64,000 nt of DNA from Phorcus lineatus (lineage: Eukaryota > Mollusca > Gastropoda > Trochida > Trochidae): assembly GCA_921293015.1 (NCBI GenBank), contig OV121081.1:69519022-69583021 (forward strand). Reading direction: 5' to 3'. The notes beneath the pieces were generated by a model. That model saw nothing but the letters and a program-made list of their open reading frames with translations. It ran no database searches and was not told the origin of the DNA. A program made the translations under genes and the position numbers. Positions 46,909 through 60,065 of this stretch are shown here, one piece after another; within the stretch, counting starts at the first letter, position 1; every line of letters begins with the position of its first letter.

Positions 46909-47199
46909 GATATACAAGCCTGTAAACTTAGATTTCTGTGGCGTTTCATACTGAAGGACAGATTCAATACACATTTTCTATCCTGAAACGAGGACATACT
47001 TTTAAACCAATGACCTTCTATACGAAACTTTTATCGCCTTTTTTACCAAAACTTGCAGAAATCAAAACTGCCTTGGAGCTATCACGAACTGTCTAAAACA
47101 TTACTTTAAATGCATCATCCACTCGATTCGTTTATCTCAAATGCTTAAAAGAATTCCTTTACAGATACATTTCAGATGTGTCATATACTAATACTCACC
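46909..47199. other. short non-coding gap
   Basis: Nothing was recognised between the SINE and the next dispersed repeat. Confidence 0.5.
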
Positions 47200-47560
47200 T
47201 AATCATGATCCAAACTTTTGTTATGAACAAGACATTCCTTAATCACCGCGATCTATAATCCAACTAAAATAACTTAAGACACTCTTTGTCGGAAGTTTTG
47301 TCAGAGTATGCTAGTTTAATCAGATTTGTTCGGCCATGTAATCAGTGCGCTCACGCTCAACAAGATTACATTGGTTACATAGTGACAAAGGCCAGTTAGA
47401 TGAAGCAAATTATGTACATGCTAATCATGAACATGTTTTAACCTGTGACTCCTATGTACATGTCTCTGACAAAAACCATTCTCTGTCAGTTCAATTTATC
47501 TTGTATCCATCAACTACTAATTGAGGCCATGTAGAACTCGACCCACCTTTTGCCTGAAGA
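47200..47560 (+). repeat. about 350-bp dispersed repeat, copy 2
   Basis: This is the partner of 29,430-29,800 in the same orientation. Shared blocks run from CATTCCTTAATC to GTCAGTTCAATTTA and a following CTACTAATTGAGG / CTTCTAATTTAGG. Confidence 0.7.
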
Positions 47561-48879
47561 TAAAAACCAGAACGTCCAAAGAAGGGCGTGTTAATGTTAA
47601 TAGACAGTGACATCGATCATTGTTGTATAACTTTTGGTCTTTACTACAGAACGGTAGTCGACCTCACAGTTTTGCACCGGGAAAATAGAGCCGAACGATT
47701 TTCGTAATAGAAACAAGAGAAAGGTCGTTTATCATATTCAAGGCCTCCGGCTAATACACAGTTTACAGAGTAATGCAAAATAACATTTTACAACAAATGA
47801 TAGTGTAATATACTCCTCAAATGAATCCAAAGAACAGTGGTATAATTTTGGATCAGAATCACTTAATCAATAAGCTTGCCATTTTATAAGGATTGCGTGC
47901 CAATCCGACGGCAATGTAAAGGCGTTGGGTTGATCGGTGTTCCAATCGTTGTTTATAGGGGAATGTGAGGTTTAGAAATATGCAATATCAAGAAAGTTAT
48001 CGCGCTGGCTGCAACAATTCCCACACACTTGTTTTGGTAATAAACAGAATAATATATTCGTGCTGATGAATACTATGTTCACAACACTCGCTCTCGCTAA
48101 GGAAATACTAATATTAATACACTTGTGCAGTAAATATTGTATGTCATGAACGCTCGTATGGTATCCTCGATTTATTCGGTGTGTGATTTTAAACATACCA
48201 TAGGAGTCTGATATTGACAACGTTACTGTAAATCAAGCACTTTTCTTTAAACAATTACTCATATGATAAAAACACACAGTCGCTCAGCATACGTATTTTG
48301 TACTAAAGCCAGAACGTTGCATCTTCATCATCATTCTCCTTGCTCAGTTGTCAGTTGAAATGATTATTTCTATTGAAGATAACCTGACGGAAAGAATAAA
48401 TAACGACGCCGGTTGGTAGTACGTTTTTTTCTCTATATTTTACTTTGTAATTAAATTTTGGTTGTGTTTGGTATGCGATTTCATCCTTCAATACCTACAG
48501 AAAAAAGTACCATAAAGTACTGGATAAGGTTAGATAATATTGTCCATATGCTTCATCAACATCAGAGTAAAACTTGAAACAACAAAATAATGTGTATTAA
48601 TAATGCGGAAGAGGGCATCCGAATTTGGGTCACAGAAGCCAGTATACCTATTTTTACGGCAGACACTCATTCTTTAGAACGACACATCCGTCTAAATCAT
48701 CTCTGTAACAGATTATTCCTAAGTTACGTTATCAGCCTAGATGTCATTGAAACATCACTGACAACTGAGCATACAGACTCCTGACATTTGTTTCCATTCG
48801 AGATCTATGTCATTAAGTAACAACTCTGGTCGTGTAGATGTGCCAACATACATCAGTCACAAAATCTCTTTCTGGCATG
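47561..48879. other. non-coding stretch, nothing recognised
   Basis: No gene or repeat was recognised. Confidence 0.45.
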
Positions 48880-49225
48880 TTATATTTTGTCTATTCTAAT
48901 CTTCAACATTACGTCAGACGGACGGATTATATCCTTTTTTGGGAATGAATTATGAATGTAATATTTCGAGAATATTCATAATAAAGTTAAAGCAATATGT
49001 CTCATTTTGGAGCAAACACTTGTGACTCTACAACATGAGAATGCATCAGATTCATATTTGAATTGAACAACATAAACTTCACAATTCATAGAATTCCAAC
49101 CCACACAACCGACACTCACGACTCATTGGCTCTGAACATAATTTGATACAAGTATATCCAAGTCAATATTGTTTTTATCTGTCGACTGTAAATGACGTTT
49201 TATGAAATGATTAAAACTGAAGATT
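48880..49225 (+). repeat. dispersed repeat pair, copy 2
   Basis: This is the partner of 43,690-43,990. The best block is CTCTACAACATGAGAATGC followed by TTGAATTGAAC. Confidence 0.65.
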
Positions 49226-51754
49226 TTCATTCAAATAGAATTAAATAAACATGTCATGCTTCCATGGAATCCGTCTCTTCTAGTAGGCAAAATTAGTTCC
49301 AGGAACGTTTTGAACTTCAAAACGTACCAGAAATCGACTGGTTGAAGTAGAGATGTTAAGATTTAATGTGGTACAGATAAGTCAAATCATGGAATTGCAG
49401 AAGTAGTTGACGTGTCCTAATACGGAGGAGACTATTACCAGTCCGAAGTTTATCTTCAATGTTCACCCTGATTATGTGCGTGTTTAAACCCAATTTCATT
49501 AGAGAATGTTAGGTTAGTTGCTTCAAAACTAGAGCTTTAGTACGAGAAAGTAAATGACGGTTTTCGTGTTCTGTCTTGTGGGAACAGACGTTTTTAAGAT
49601 TACGGCTGAGAAATCACGTCCCAGATAAAACAGCAAATCCTGCTTGTGATCAAATCTCTGATTTACGCAGCTTGATACCATCATTGATCTTATGTTAATT
49701 AAATTATTCTAATCTTATAACAGAAGTGACGGAGTTTAATGAAGTTGTCTGATAATTAAAACTGACATGATAAAAACCCCATATCATTTGATCTGAACGT
49801 AATATATAGCAAATTACAAAGTGCAAAAAGATTATTGCCTAAAGAGATAGACGAATCATGACTGCCTTATTGTGGCTATTCGAATCGAACTAAACTTCAT
49901 GATTTATTGACCAAAACAAGACCCAGAGATCATGTAAGTCATGCAAAATCAATCCATGCATGCTTCAAAAAGATTTTACACAAACAAACACACAGTAACT
50001 CATGTTCTCGGATGTACCCTTCTTTACCAAAACTTACCCAAAGTTATAATTCAATTGAATAACAATCATGAAGGGGAATGATCACACTAGTTCAAGAAGT
50101 GAAAAAGTCACAGTTTAAACCAGTTTATACAATTTTAAGGCTAAGTTGCCAATATTGACAATCCTTTTGAAATTAGTCTCAATTTCGTGAAAATGTATCG
50201 AAGAACAATACATGCTGTCAATCTGATCTGGTCCATAAGGTTATACAAGTCAGTTGCATAATCCAAACTCACTTCATTGTATACATACAATTTTACTTCT
50301 ATATCAGAGATAAACAGATTTACACTTTTGCACACACTTTGGAAGGATATGTGTCCTATATTGCCGTACTTTTATCTCTGAATCAGCAGCAATGACAAAT
50401 TCACGCAAAACAATTAAAAATCCTGAGTCAAATGATAAAATCAACTTAACATTTCCATTTAAAATCTTTGCAATTGAAATGTTTGCTCAAATGTTTTCAT
50501 TTCAATGCGTCTGAGAATATTCCCCACCGATCAATACACTTCACTCCCTTGAGAAAACTATCCACGTAGAGATTTAAACTAGATCAATCACACTCATGAA
50601 GACATAGGTCAGCATTCTCTTCTTTGAATTACAAATATTGTTTAAGTGTCCACCTAATACAGTTTGCGAAATTGTAAAGGGTAAGATTTGGTCTTTCGAA
50701 GAGAGAATAGCAGTTCGTATTCATGAAACTGAACAGGTTTGAGACTGCAAAGGATGAAAACAGGAATATTACATATTTTATGGGCACAATTTGGATTATT
50801 TATCTTGCAGTTTATTATTATTGAAACGTGTACTAACCGCTTTACTGACCATGAAACCAAAGTGTTTTCATAAGGGATAACATTTACCCTGTTTTATTCA
50901 TTACTCAAAGAGAACGAATGTGTGTCTTGGCTTCTTAAACATACAGATCAGAGCTTCGTCGTAAAAATACTCGTCATTGGACGTAATTTTCTCTCTTCCT
51001 ACAACAAATCGATTTGAGGAATGAATATTTTGATCTTGTTTTTTTTCTCTACAGCTATCACTGAGCACTTACGAAGTGTTATAAATACATTGCCCACAGG
51101 TTTTGTGTCCTTTTAGGGAAATGTTGTGGGATTTCGTCTAGAGGCTGGAGCTCATCAAGTTAGGTTTCAAGATTATTTTGATTTGTTTATTTGTATAAAT
51201 TCTTGATAGATGATTAAAGGACAATTTATCAATTTAAATACTGAAATATCACTCGTTATTTCTAAAAGATGAGAAATGGAACAAACGTAATGTGTCGTGT
51301 GTGTGTGTGTCCGTCATAAGTTATCAAGTTATAAGCTCTCATTCCTTGTTAAAAACCTAACTTTTCTTAAAAGATAAAATAATGATTGCATAAAAACTGC
51401 TCGCGATATTTTAAGTCATGAATTTGTGAATGTGTGTGTTGAAAGTGTCCTGATTCAGGTTATGTAATCGTAACAGAACCGACCACCATTTTGAAATTGT
51501 GCAGGTTTTTACGTTATATTCTCCTACTTCTCTGCTCCTAGACCAATTCTTGAAATTGTTTGAATTTGAGATTTAAATATCAAGAAGATTCATCGTGACG
51601 TACAGATGTAGGAATATTAAGTACAGACAATTATAAGAACTCCTTTAATTTTAAAACATCACGCATCATACATGTTTATGTATGTATTTCAGCCATCAAT
51701 ATAATGGTGTAGATGGAAAACCAGCTCGTGCTTTTAGATTTCTCAGGATTGAAT
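49226..51754. other. 2.5 kb non-coding stretch
   Basis: No gene is recognised. A short (GT)n run lies at about 51,297-51,311. Confidence 0.45.
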
Positions 51755-52115
51755 TAAAACTGTTATTTGACTTTTGTGACGCTAGTTTGCAAAAAACTGT
51801 CTCTCTGATGAACAAAGTTCATTAAATGTTCGGAAATGTTACTCTTAAACTTCAGTCACTTTTCTATGTAAACGATTGCTATAATCTTATTTTCTTGGAC
51901 AAGCTTATATGGACAATTTGTTCACATTGTTGGACTTTAAGACCCTGGGGACACTTGCCTGTTTGATCAGTCACGTAAATGTTCTATTCGGGAAATCCGA
52001 CATCTTCTTTATACATCAGCAGTCCAGCAGACATTACCACTGACGTTGTCTCATAAGATAAGAAAATGTCTTAGCTTTTAAATTGCATCAATTTCTCTTA
52101 ATAGACCATCATGCA
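51755..52115 (+). repeat. three-copy dispersed repeat, copy C
   Basis: Core blocks TATGGACAATTTGTTCAC, ACCCTGGGGACA, GTTTGATCAGTCACGTAAATGTTC and GGGAAATCCGACATCTTCTT match copies A and B. ACTGACGTTGTC and AAGAAAATGTC follow as in copy B. Confidence 0.8.
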
Positions 52116-52453
52116 CGTAATCACACAAGCTTTGAAAATCCGTGAGATACATTTTATAATGTAATTCATCCATATAATCAGAAAATAAGTTAAATTATGT
52201 AAAGGAAAACTTACATTTGTTTTTTAGTTGTACTATCATCGGTTGTTTTAATTATCATCCTTGTCCTTGTTCAGGATTTGCTATGTGTTCATCAAAAATA
52301 CTTAAAGTAAAGACTCGTTTCACTTAACGAAGCTGTTAGAATGTACATGCATAGTTAATTATCATGTTATGAGAATGTGATCGTTTACATGTTTAAGATT
52401 ATTTAATATCGATGCACTGTTCAATGGGTCACGTGCTTGTTTGTTAAGGTTAT
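52116..52453. other. non-coding gap
   Basis: ATGTGTTCATCAAAAATACTTAA at about 52,282 resembles ATGTGTTCATAAAAGATACTTAA inside the tandem duplication at 53.5 kb. Otherwise nothing was recognised. Confidence 0.45.
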
Positions 52454-53060
52454 GAAGAAGAAGAATATTTTATTTACGTGTCACATGTTGTTATAAAACA
52501 TTTGGAACATTTTATAAAATCACTTTTAAAAAACAACATCCAGCCTTAAAAGGCTTATGAGACACGGATATCATTGATAATGTAAAACAATATAAGATAA
52601 AAACATATACATTGTTAAAATGGTGTGATGACAGTCGCAAAAATGTTTATTATACAAGTGATAACTACATGTTAATGTTGGACCTTTTACGTCTATTAAA
52701 CATTTTGATTAACATGGCAGAAAGAGATATAAATACATTGTCATTTAACATTAAATAAACAAATTGGTCAACTGGTGAAAGCTGGGCAAAAAGAGGGTCT
52801 CTACTAGTTATATTATTCAAAAAATCGTACCTTATATCAGAATAGAAACTACAGGTGGTCAAAAAGTGGACTTCGTCTTCAGTATCGTTACTGTCACAAA
52901 ATTTACAAATTCCTTGATTTAGTGGCACCTTGGGTTTTGAAAATCTTCCAATTTCAATTTCTAGGGGTAAAGTTCCACACCTAAGTTTACTCATTAGTTA
53001 TGTAGGGGAGCTTGTTTTTCTGTATGTTTCCTTAATATCTCAGACCAGTCTAATTTAGGA
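52454..53060 (-). mobile_element. 3' end fragment of a LINE, minus strand
   Basis: Only the C-terminal end of ORF2 and the 3' untranslated region remain. In element orientation it ends AATAAAATATTCTTCTTCTTC, a short TTC-type tail. It is a different element from the 39.6-42.0 kb LINE but has the same zinc-knuckle architecture. Confidence 0.85.
52665..52994 (-). pseudogene. LINE ORF2 C-terminal zinc-knuckle fragment
   Basis: The open frame reads SKLRCGTLPLEIEIGRF, then QGICKFCDSNDTEDEVHFLT followed by TCSFYSDIR. The CxxC...H....C knuckle and the preceding LRCGTLPLEIE.GR segment are the ending of CR1/Jockey-group LINE proteins. Upstream coding similarity (DIKETYRKT) is interrupted by a stop just before the frame at about 53,000, and RT is missing, so this is a heavily 5'-truncated copy. 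Confidence 0.88.
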
Positions 53061-53373
53061 AGCTTCCAGAGATAGAAGTTTCTTGGGAATCTTAGTAAAC
53101 ATATTTAGCTGGCTCTGGAAACCTACATTTACACATTCACCTTCCTACTGAATTCTCCATTTGACTGATCATTCATTGTTTGTTCTTCATCTTTTAAGAT
53201 TACCAGCCACATCATCTGCTATTCCAAAGAACTTTTGGTGATTATATTTTAGGTTAATGTGACTAATTTGATAGTGTATTACCTGTTTGTATTAGTCTAT
53301 ATTGTAATTTTAAACTTTGTGTTGAAATCTGTTATACTTCTACTCAATTGTTTTTCACATTCAGCTGGTTGAC
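53061..53373. other. non-coding gap
   Basis: No gene or repeat was recognised. Confidence 0.45.
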
Positions 53374-53700
53374 TGGGTACAATTTCCCCTTCTAAATTCA
53401 TACGTAAAAATCAGCACTCCCATTGTGATGGGTATCTTGTCCTTCTTTCTCCCACTAGCTATAACAGATAAAAAGTATGAAACCTTTTCTTAAAATTAAA
53501 ATGATCCCGTGTTGTCCAAATTATTCATAATTTATCATGTGTTCATAAAAGATACTTAATGTAACTGACTTTGTATCATTTTAATGGGTACAATTCCCCA
53601 TTCTAAAGTCAAACGTAAAAATCAGCACTCACAGTGTGGTGGATATTTTGTCCTTCTTTCTCATACTAGCTGTAAGAGATAAAAAGTATGGAACCTTTTC
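53374..53700 (+). repeat. tandem duplication, period about 211 bp
   Basis: TGGGTACAATTTCCCC at 53,374 recurs as TGGGTACAATTCCCCA at 53,585. About 115 bases after each start are alike, including CGTAAAAATCAGCACTC, TTGTCCTTCTTTCTC and GATAAAAAGTATG. Differences show the duplication is not recent. Confidence 0.85.
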
Positions 53701-55439
53701 TTAAATGACCCCATTTTGTCTTTATTGAATGGTTCGTCTGAATTATGACATCAGTTTTAACTTTCAATGTAGATACGCTATATGGGACAGGTATATTGCA
53801 TTGAAGGCACCGAGAAACGTTCAGTAGCAACGTTTCAAGGGATTAGATGCATCGGGTGAAACATTGTTTTTATAGAGTATAGCTTGTATACTTTATATAT
53901 CATAAGGTTAAGATTCTTTGTGACATTTTGAATCATCAAGATTATTTCACTGTCTTTATGACCGTAGAAGTTTTGTGACCTTTCGTCTTATTTAGTCGTC
54001 CAGATTGTTATGCTGGCTTTACGACTTGTCATTTATTTCAAAATAAAAAGTAATACGCTTTTACTAATAGCAATTTTGCTTACTCTTAAACTTTAACTTA
54101 AACTTACACTAATCAGACAAAGAGAAGCCATGGATTTTTGTTCATTATAAAACCCAATCATCAATAAAAGCAACATATCAATGTTATATAAATTGCAAAC
54201 ATTCTTACCGACATATACATTTCACAGATCTTTTTATCTAGAGATGAGGGTAAAGGTGGAATTGTAATATAACACATAAGGATGAATCAGTTTTAAACAA
54301 AGGGGACAAGGATCAAATGGGATTCATTCATGAATAATGACACGGATTACAGCAAACTACTGAAGCTCCTCTATCATACATTTTCATATATATACATTTA
54401 ACATGTTAATGTTATATAATTAACCTTAATGTTCTCTGTGTCACTTATGTGGAGTATGAGAAATAGAATTCCTATTTGTTCTATACATGAAAACACAGTT
54501 TACAGACCTTGATGAATTGGGAATCACAACACGGAAGCCGAAACAATGATATTCATAGTTGTTATCATACTATATATTTGACTCACTACCGCGCTGTTAA
54601 TAATGATTATGTTAATGTTTATCTTTGTTATTAGTTGTTTTTATCCTGTATGCTTTATTGTTTTTGATTTTGATATATCCGGTGAAATGTCACATATATA
54701 ATTATATTAATGTGATATATCTAATTATCTGTATTACGCAATACATTCATCATCTTCCAGTGGTCTATATTATTCATGACTACACGTGTTTATTAATTTA
54801 AAAGGAATATACTTTATGTATATACTTTTTTTCTATATAGCTTTAAAGTTGTGATAAGATTCTTACATTTATCAAGCTTATGGAAATAATCATGTACATC
54901 AATTCATAAAGAGAGGTATAGACATTAAATATGTTTAGATCTGATGTTTCCTAGAAAATTTTTACTTCAGTTATAGGCCTCGCAAACAGACAAGCCTGGA
55001 AATGTCCTGTAATGACCCTTCTTTCCGCATTCTGTTAAATCTGCGTTTATGAATCCGCTTTCGCTTCTTCCTAAAATAACGATCTCTTTCAGGCAAAGAG
55101 CCTCACTCTTTCACGAAATATAGTAAAACTGATACATTGAAAGCCTATTGTGATAAGGTTTAAATTCGAAAACCTAGTTTGATGATGCAAAATTTCAAAA
55201 TTGATTCAATGTGATTATACAAAATAAATGTTGAATCGATCGCGATTGCAGGACATGCTACACATTATTACAACGAAATGTCTGAAATGTGATAATTCTA
55301 TAAACTTACAAAATGGCATATCAAAGTATACACTTTCTAATTTCCAGTACAATTCAAAAGTCAACTATAATGACCATATAAACGTGAATATTCCAAAATT
55401 GCAATAAACACACTTCTATTTGGGACAATCAATATATGC
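53701..55439. other. non-coding stretch, nothing recognised
   Basis: No gene or repeat was recognised. Confidence 0.45.
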
Positions 55440-55820
55440 TTCATCAAATATGCAGACCCGAATGATTGGAAAGTTCTGAAATATTGTGATTTATGTTGGA
55501 ACAATCATCGAGCTAGAACCTGGAGCACTGACAGTTGATTATAGAGACATTGCCTGTAGGAGTGAATAGTTATCCCTGTAATCAACAGATTGTGTACCTA
55601 TCAACAAATGTGAAATGATTAACTAAAGGATTATGTCTAGACGTCCATACCAAATTATACTCCATCAGATTGTGCTCAGCAACTACAGCTTTCAGGGGCT
55701 GTGCGTTTGGATTGATTCGTAGCGGATAATAACTAGAATGTTTATCAGTCTAGCAAACTCTTATTACTAACCAATCAGACATCAGCGATATTTCCACAAG
55801 ATAGGAAATGAAACATATTT
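55440..55820 (+). repeat. dispersed repeat family, plus-strand copy
   Basis: Blocks GTGATTTATGTTGG, GAGCACTGACAGTTGATTATA, GAGACATTGCCTG, CAACAGATTGTGT, AGGATTATGTCTAGACG and AGATTGTGCTCA occur in the same order on the minus strand of about 59,800-60,065. A diverged plus-strand copy lies at 32.5 kb. No ORF is conserved. Confidence 0.75.
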
Positions 55821-58800
55821 GTACTAACGATTCAAAATTGCTAGAGCAATCGAGGCTTACTGATAGCTTTACCCTGAATGAGTGGAACGTTTTCCCGTGA
55901 CTGTGTTTTTATCACAGACTTTTTAAATAATCACTTAGAACGATGTCGAGTGCAATATCTTCTTATATCCTTTAAAAACTAGAAGTTAGCAAACATATTA
56001 TTTTGTTGTAGTTCATATTGAAACTGTGAATTTTATCACTCAATCAAAGTGTTGCGATTACCGTATCAATTATATTGTTGTGCTCTGAAATTCAAAGACA
56101 CTAAACTCTTGTGAACTGACAATATTAAATTGGTAAATATTATTAAACAAGGTTTGTACATGTATTATAGATCTTCGAATACATCGTAAAGAAGGTTGTT
56201 TACACAATACGTACCATTTCGACTCTATATGGTCAACAGGCGAATGAAAATCATGTTTATTATAGATAATACATTAACAAAAAATCAACATACATAATTT
56301 TGACAATGTTCATGTTCATTGATGTTCATTGATATTGAATTTCAACATTAATCGACTACTTAATCCAATATGCGTGACGTGTTCAGAAAAGACTGATAAA
56401 ATAACAGAGGGAGATCCGTGTTACTAGAGTTGTTCCGGGCCCGTTGTTCCTGCAGTTGTTCATGAATAGGAATTTCTATTGCGGTCCAGATTTTTTTAAC
56501 ATTTGACACGATGACACCTTTATCTGTTACTTTTGTATAACATGTGTGATACAATAATTCAAAACTATGACAAAATCAGAATAAAGTTGTTACTACTATT
56601 ATGACTTTGTATTTATGTTGTATTAGTTTGGTTGTATAGCCTAGTATATTCCAGAGATTGCTTCATTCTTTCTTCCTTCCGTGATTGCCTGAGACAGGCC
56701 TTTGCTGTTGAACATATTAAGAAGATAAGTAATCGGTAAAAGGGCTAGCTGGTAGTAAGCAGTTCACACTCAATTTTCTGGTACTTGCATTTGATTTTGT
56801 GATGTTGCTGAACCAATGTTCTCAACTATCTTGGATACAATCAAGCCGGATTTATTTATCAGCAGCTCAAGACTCCATCGTTTAATTCGAATTTTATCGA
56901 ACTGCTGTGTTGATCAAGGGCTTTTGAAAATACATTAAGCTATCTTATTAACTGCAACTCATTTCATATTACATTTCCTTTTAGTATTTCCTCTAACGTA
57001 ACAATTAAAAATGTTGTTATTTTCAATGAATTTTAATAATTGTATGATTGATTGTCATATTTTTCTGATTTTACAGGAGTTTTCTTATTCCAAACTAACG
57101 TGTAACACTATCACATTCACTATCCAACGCGGTATCAAACGTTAAACTTTATTGTGAAATTCACGAAAATCAGGTGGGATGAAGGAATAAGCATATACTC
57201 CTAAACGTCGTGAATTTCATAATAAAGAACTTGTTTTCGGGATAATATTATCTCCAACATTCTGTTCTTATAAATTTTATTTGTTATTTGAAGGAGTCAA
57301 TCCTTTGTTTAGCGTTACATAAATAAACGTGAGTTTGAGGAGATATGTATATGTCAATGTAATAACGATTGATTAGGAACATCTTTTCGCCAGCACGTTC
57401 TTTTTGATCATCCTTAAAACCCCAATTATTTCTTTCTCTCTGTTATTCAAGTCCTTATTCGTTCCCAAAAGTCGTATATTTCATAGCACTGTCCGAATGT
57501 AATCACCAATGCAGCTTATACATCAAGTCAACAGTTTATATCAAGTCTACCAGGCTCATTGGTTGCTCCATTTCGATATAAATGTTTATTATGAACCTGG
57601 CAAGAAGACAGTAAGTGTTACAGTAATGATTTGCACACATCTTGAACAGAATGCAAAATAATGTCAAAGTTTAACTGAGTTTAGCTGGTCTTAAAAGTCC
57701 GTTCTTTGAATGCTGCCACTTGTAATACAATCTATCTTCCTAACATGCGTCCCATTTATCACGTATCAGACTGTATTAGCTTTTTTCTACTAAAAGCTTT
57801 CGATTTTTCTCAGCCATTACATCAAAACCAATTGTCAATGAGGATTTAATGCACCCGTCTCATCTGTTTCTGACACTTATTCATGCGAAGGCTGCCAATA
57901 ATTCAATGACAATACCAACCATGGCATAACATACGTGTCCGAGGTATAGTGTATTGAAAACATACACCTTATATTTTGAAGAATATCTGTAGGCATCACC
58001 TATTTATTTATTTGAATTGTTTTATATGAAACCATGATTTTTTATAGAACATAACGAAACCTTCTAAGGAATGTTCAAGAGATTACATGCCTTAACGGTT
58101 CTGGGAGTATCAGGGGGGTTTCCATTTATTTTTATATTGATTGGTATTGATAAATAGGTCATTTAACTTCTTAACATTTATATGACCGTTTACAATCGAA
58201 AACAACAAAATGTCATCTGGAAACAACTGACTGTGAAAATTGACTAACCACGAGAGGTTTGGTGTGCATTGAAATTCTTCAAAATAAAGAACAAGTGTAT
58301 GAACTATTGCTGACAATATTAACTATATCATACCATTACTTCAAATAAGTTAAGCACCACCAATGGTTTGCAGGTTTTTCGCTCAACATTGCGATAATGT
58401 TATATTTGCAAGCTGTCTTGATTTCTGAAATTAAAATAATCCAGTTCAGCTCGCCTCATAGACTGCTTTTTTCCATGTTGGAAGTGATTCAACATCACAT
58501 ACTGATCACTTATGAATACGCTGTAAAAACATTTAAACACGAAAATAATTCATACAAATACACAGTCAGGGACCTGAATGTGTCATGAAAGATTGCAATT
58601 TTGCTTTTGATCTATAGCTGTTCTGTAACCCCCAAAGTGCAGTGAATCCCAATGAACAACTGCTCAGTTAGCCTTACATACTCTGGATTAAAACATCACT
58701 CTAAGAGTTTGCACACTGAGTTACTCCAGTTAGGCTCGAACCTGACACCTTTAGCTCTCCTAACTTACGCTATTTATTATCTGAAATAAAAGTGATTGTA

Positions 58801-59559
58801 TTTGCAGTAGTTAATATTTTCTAAGATTTCAGTTGTTTATTTTAGTTTAGTTTACAAAAATAAACATTCATTATTCATCATGTTGAGGGCGAGTTAAAAG
58901 CATTAAGTTTACTGTATCCTGTCTCTCCTTAAATAGCTTAGACAGTTCGAGAACGCCAATGTGGGTTTAATACATTTGACAGTTGAATTGCTGTGATTTA
59001 TTCACTCTCCTGAACACTTAGAAAATCTTTTGACTGGAAACTCTATCCTTCATTTAAAATAGCAATGAGTGATGAGAATTCGATGACCGTAGTTTAAAGT
59101 GACTAAGTGAGCGTTCCATTACTCGGACATGTCCATCTTTTTCCATGAAGAAATTATCGTTCCTAACATAAATATAGATTCATTATTGTTTTCTTCACAT
59201 CTTCAACTATTCCATGATATAGATATTTCGAAAGTCAGTCCTCTTCATCGTCTTTGCCTATATTTTCAGGAATAAAGGTCTGACAGAAAGTATTACAAAA
59301 CCATGTTTACGCCAACTAATTTAGGAAATTACGGTTTTCAGGGTATACGAAGAATGCATTACCTAAAGCGAATTGAACCAACTCTATAGCATCTTGTTTA
59401 TTGCAAGGGAGCTGCTTTGAAGATCTCATTCGTGTTCATTGGGGTTATAGTACGCCTTTGAGTAGCGCCCGGACAAATGTTTGAATGAATGAATTGATTA
59501 ATGAATAATTATTAACGAGTGCCATCTTTGAGGAATGGGTGGTCAATTCATAATGACTA
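55821..59559. other. 3.7 kb non-coding stretch, no gene recognised
   Basis: Only short open frames without recognisable domains are present. Confidence 0.45.
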
Positions 59560-59680
59560 TAGAAATCATTGTATAGGCGTCTAGACATTATCACCATATA
59601 ACCATATAACAGTAGCCGACACGTCCTCCTGCAGGGTACGTGTTAGTCTTTATAATCAAGCCGCAATTGGAGATGTGAAA
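59560..59680 (-). repeat. dispersed repeat family, short diverged minus copy
   Basis: GGCGTCTAGACATTATCAC, CCTCCTGCAGGGTACG and CTTTATAATCAAG parallel the GCGTCTAGACATAATCC, CCCTCAGGCAATG and CTCTATAATCAAG blocks of the next copy in the same order. Confidence 0.45.
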
Positions 59681-59789
59681 ATGTTAGTCCTTATATCTTT
59701 CATTTCCTATGTTGTGAAAATAACATCAACTGATTATAAATGAACTTTAACATCAATGAGTAGTTTCTTCCGCCAAGAATAAAAACAAA

Positions 59790-60065
59790 TATGATGGATC
59801 TTGACGCTTAGGCTGATGAGCACAATCTAATGACAGAGGTATTGGTATGAGCGTCTAGACATAATCCTACTGTTGATTATTGTACGCATGCTGGAAGGGA
59901 CACAATCTGTTGTATACTAGGATAATTATCCACTCCCTCAGGCAATGTCTCTATAATCAAGTGTCAGTGCTCGGCGGTTCAAGCTGATGATAAAACCAAT
60001 ATAAATCACATAGTTCAAAAGTTTAACAGATTACTCTATGCAAGTCATTTACATCTTGGCAATAT
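59790..60065 (-). repeat. dispersed repeat family, minus-strand copy
   Basis: This is the inverted partner of 55,440-55,820. In plus orientation it reads GAGCACAATCTA, GCGTCTAGACATAATCCT, ACACAATCTGTTG, CAGGCAATGTCTCTATAATCA and GTGTCAGTGCTCGG, then ATATAAATCACA. Confidence 0.75.
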
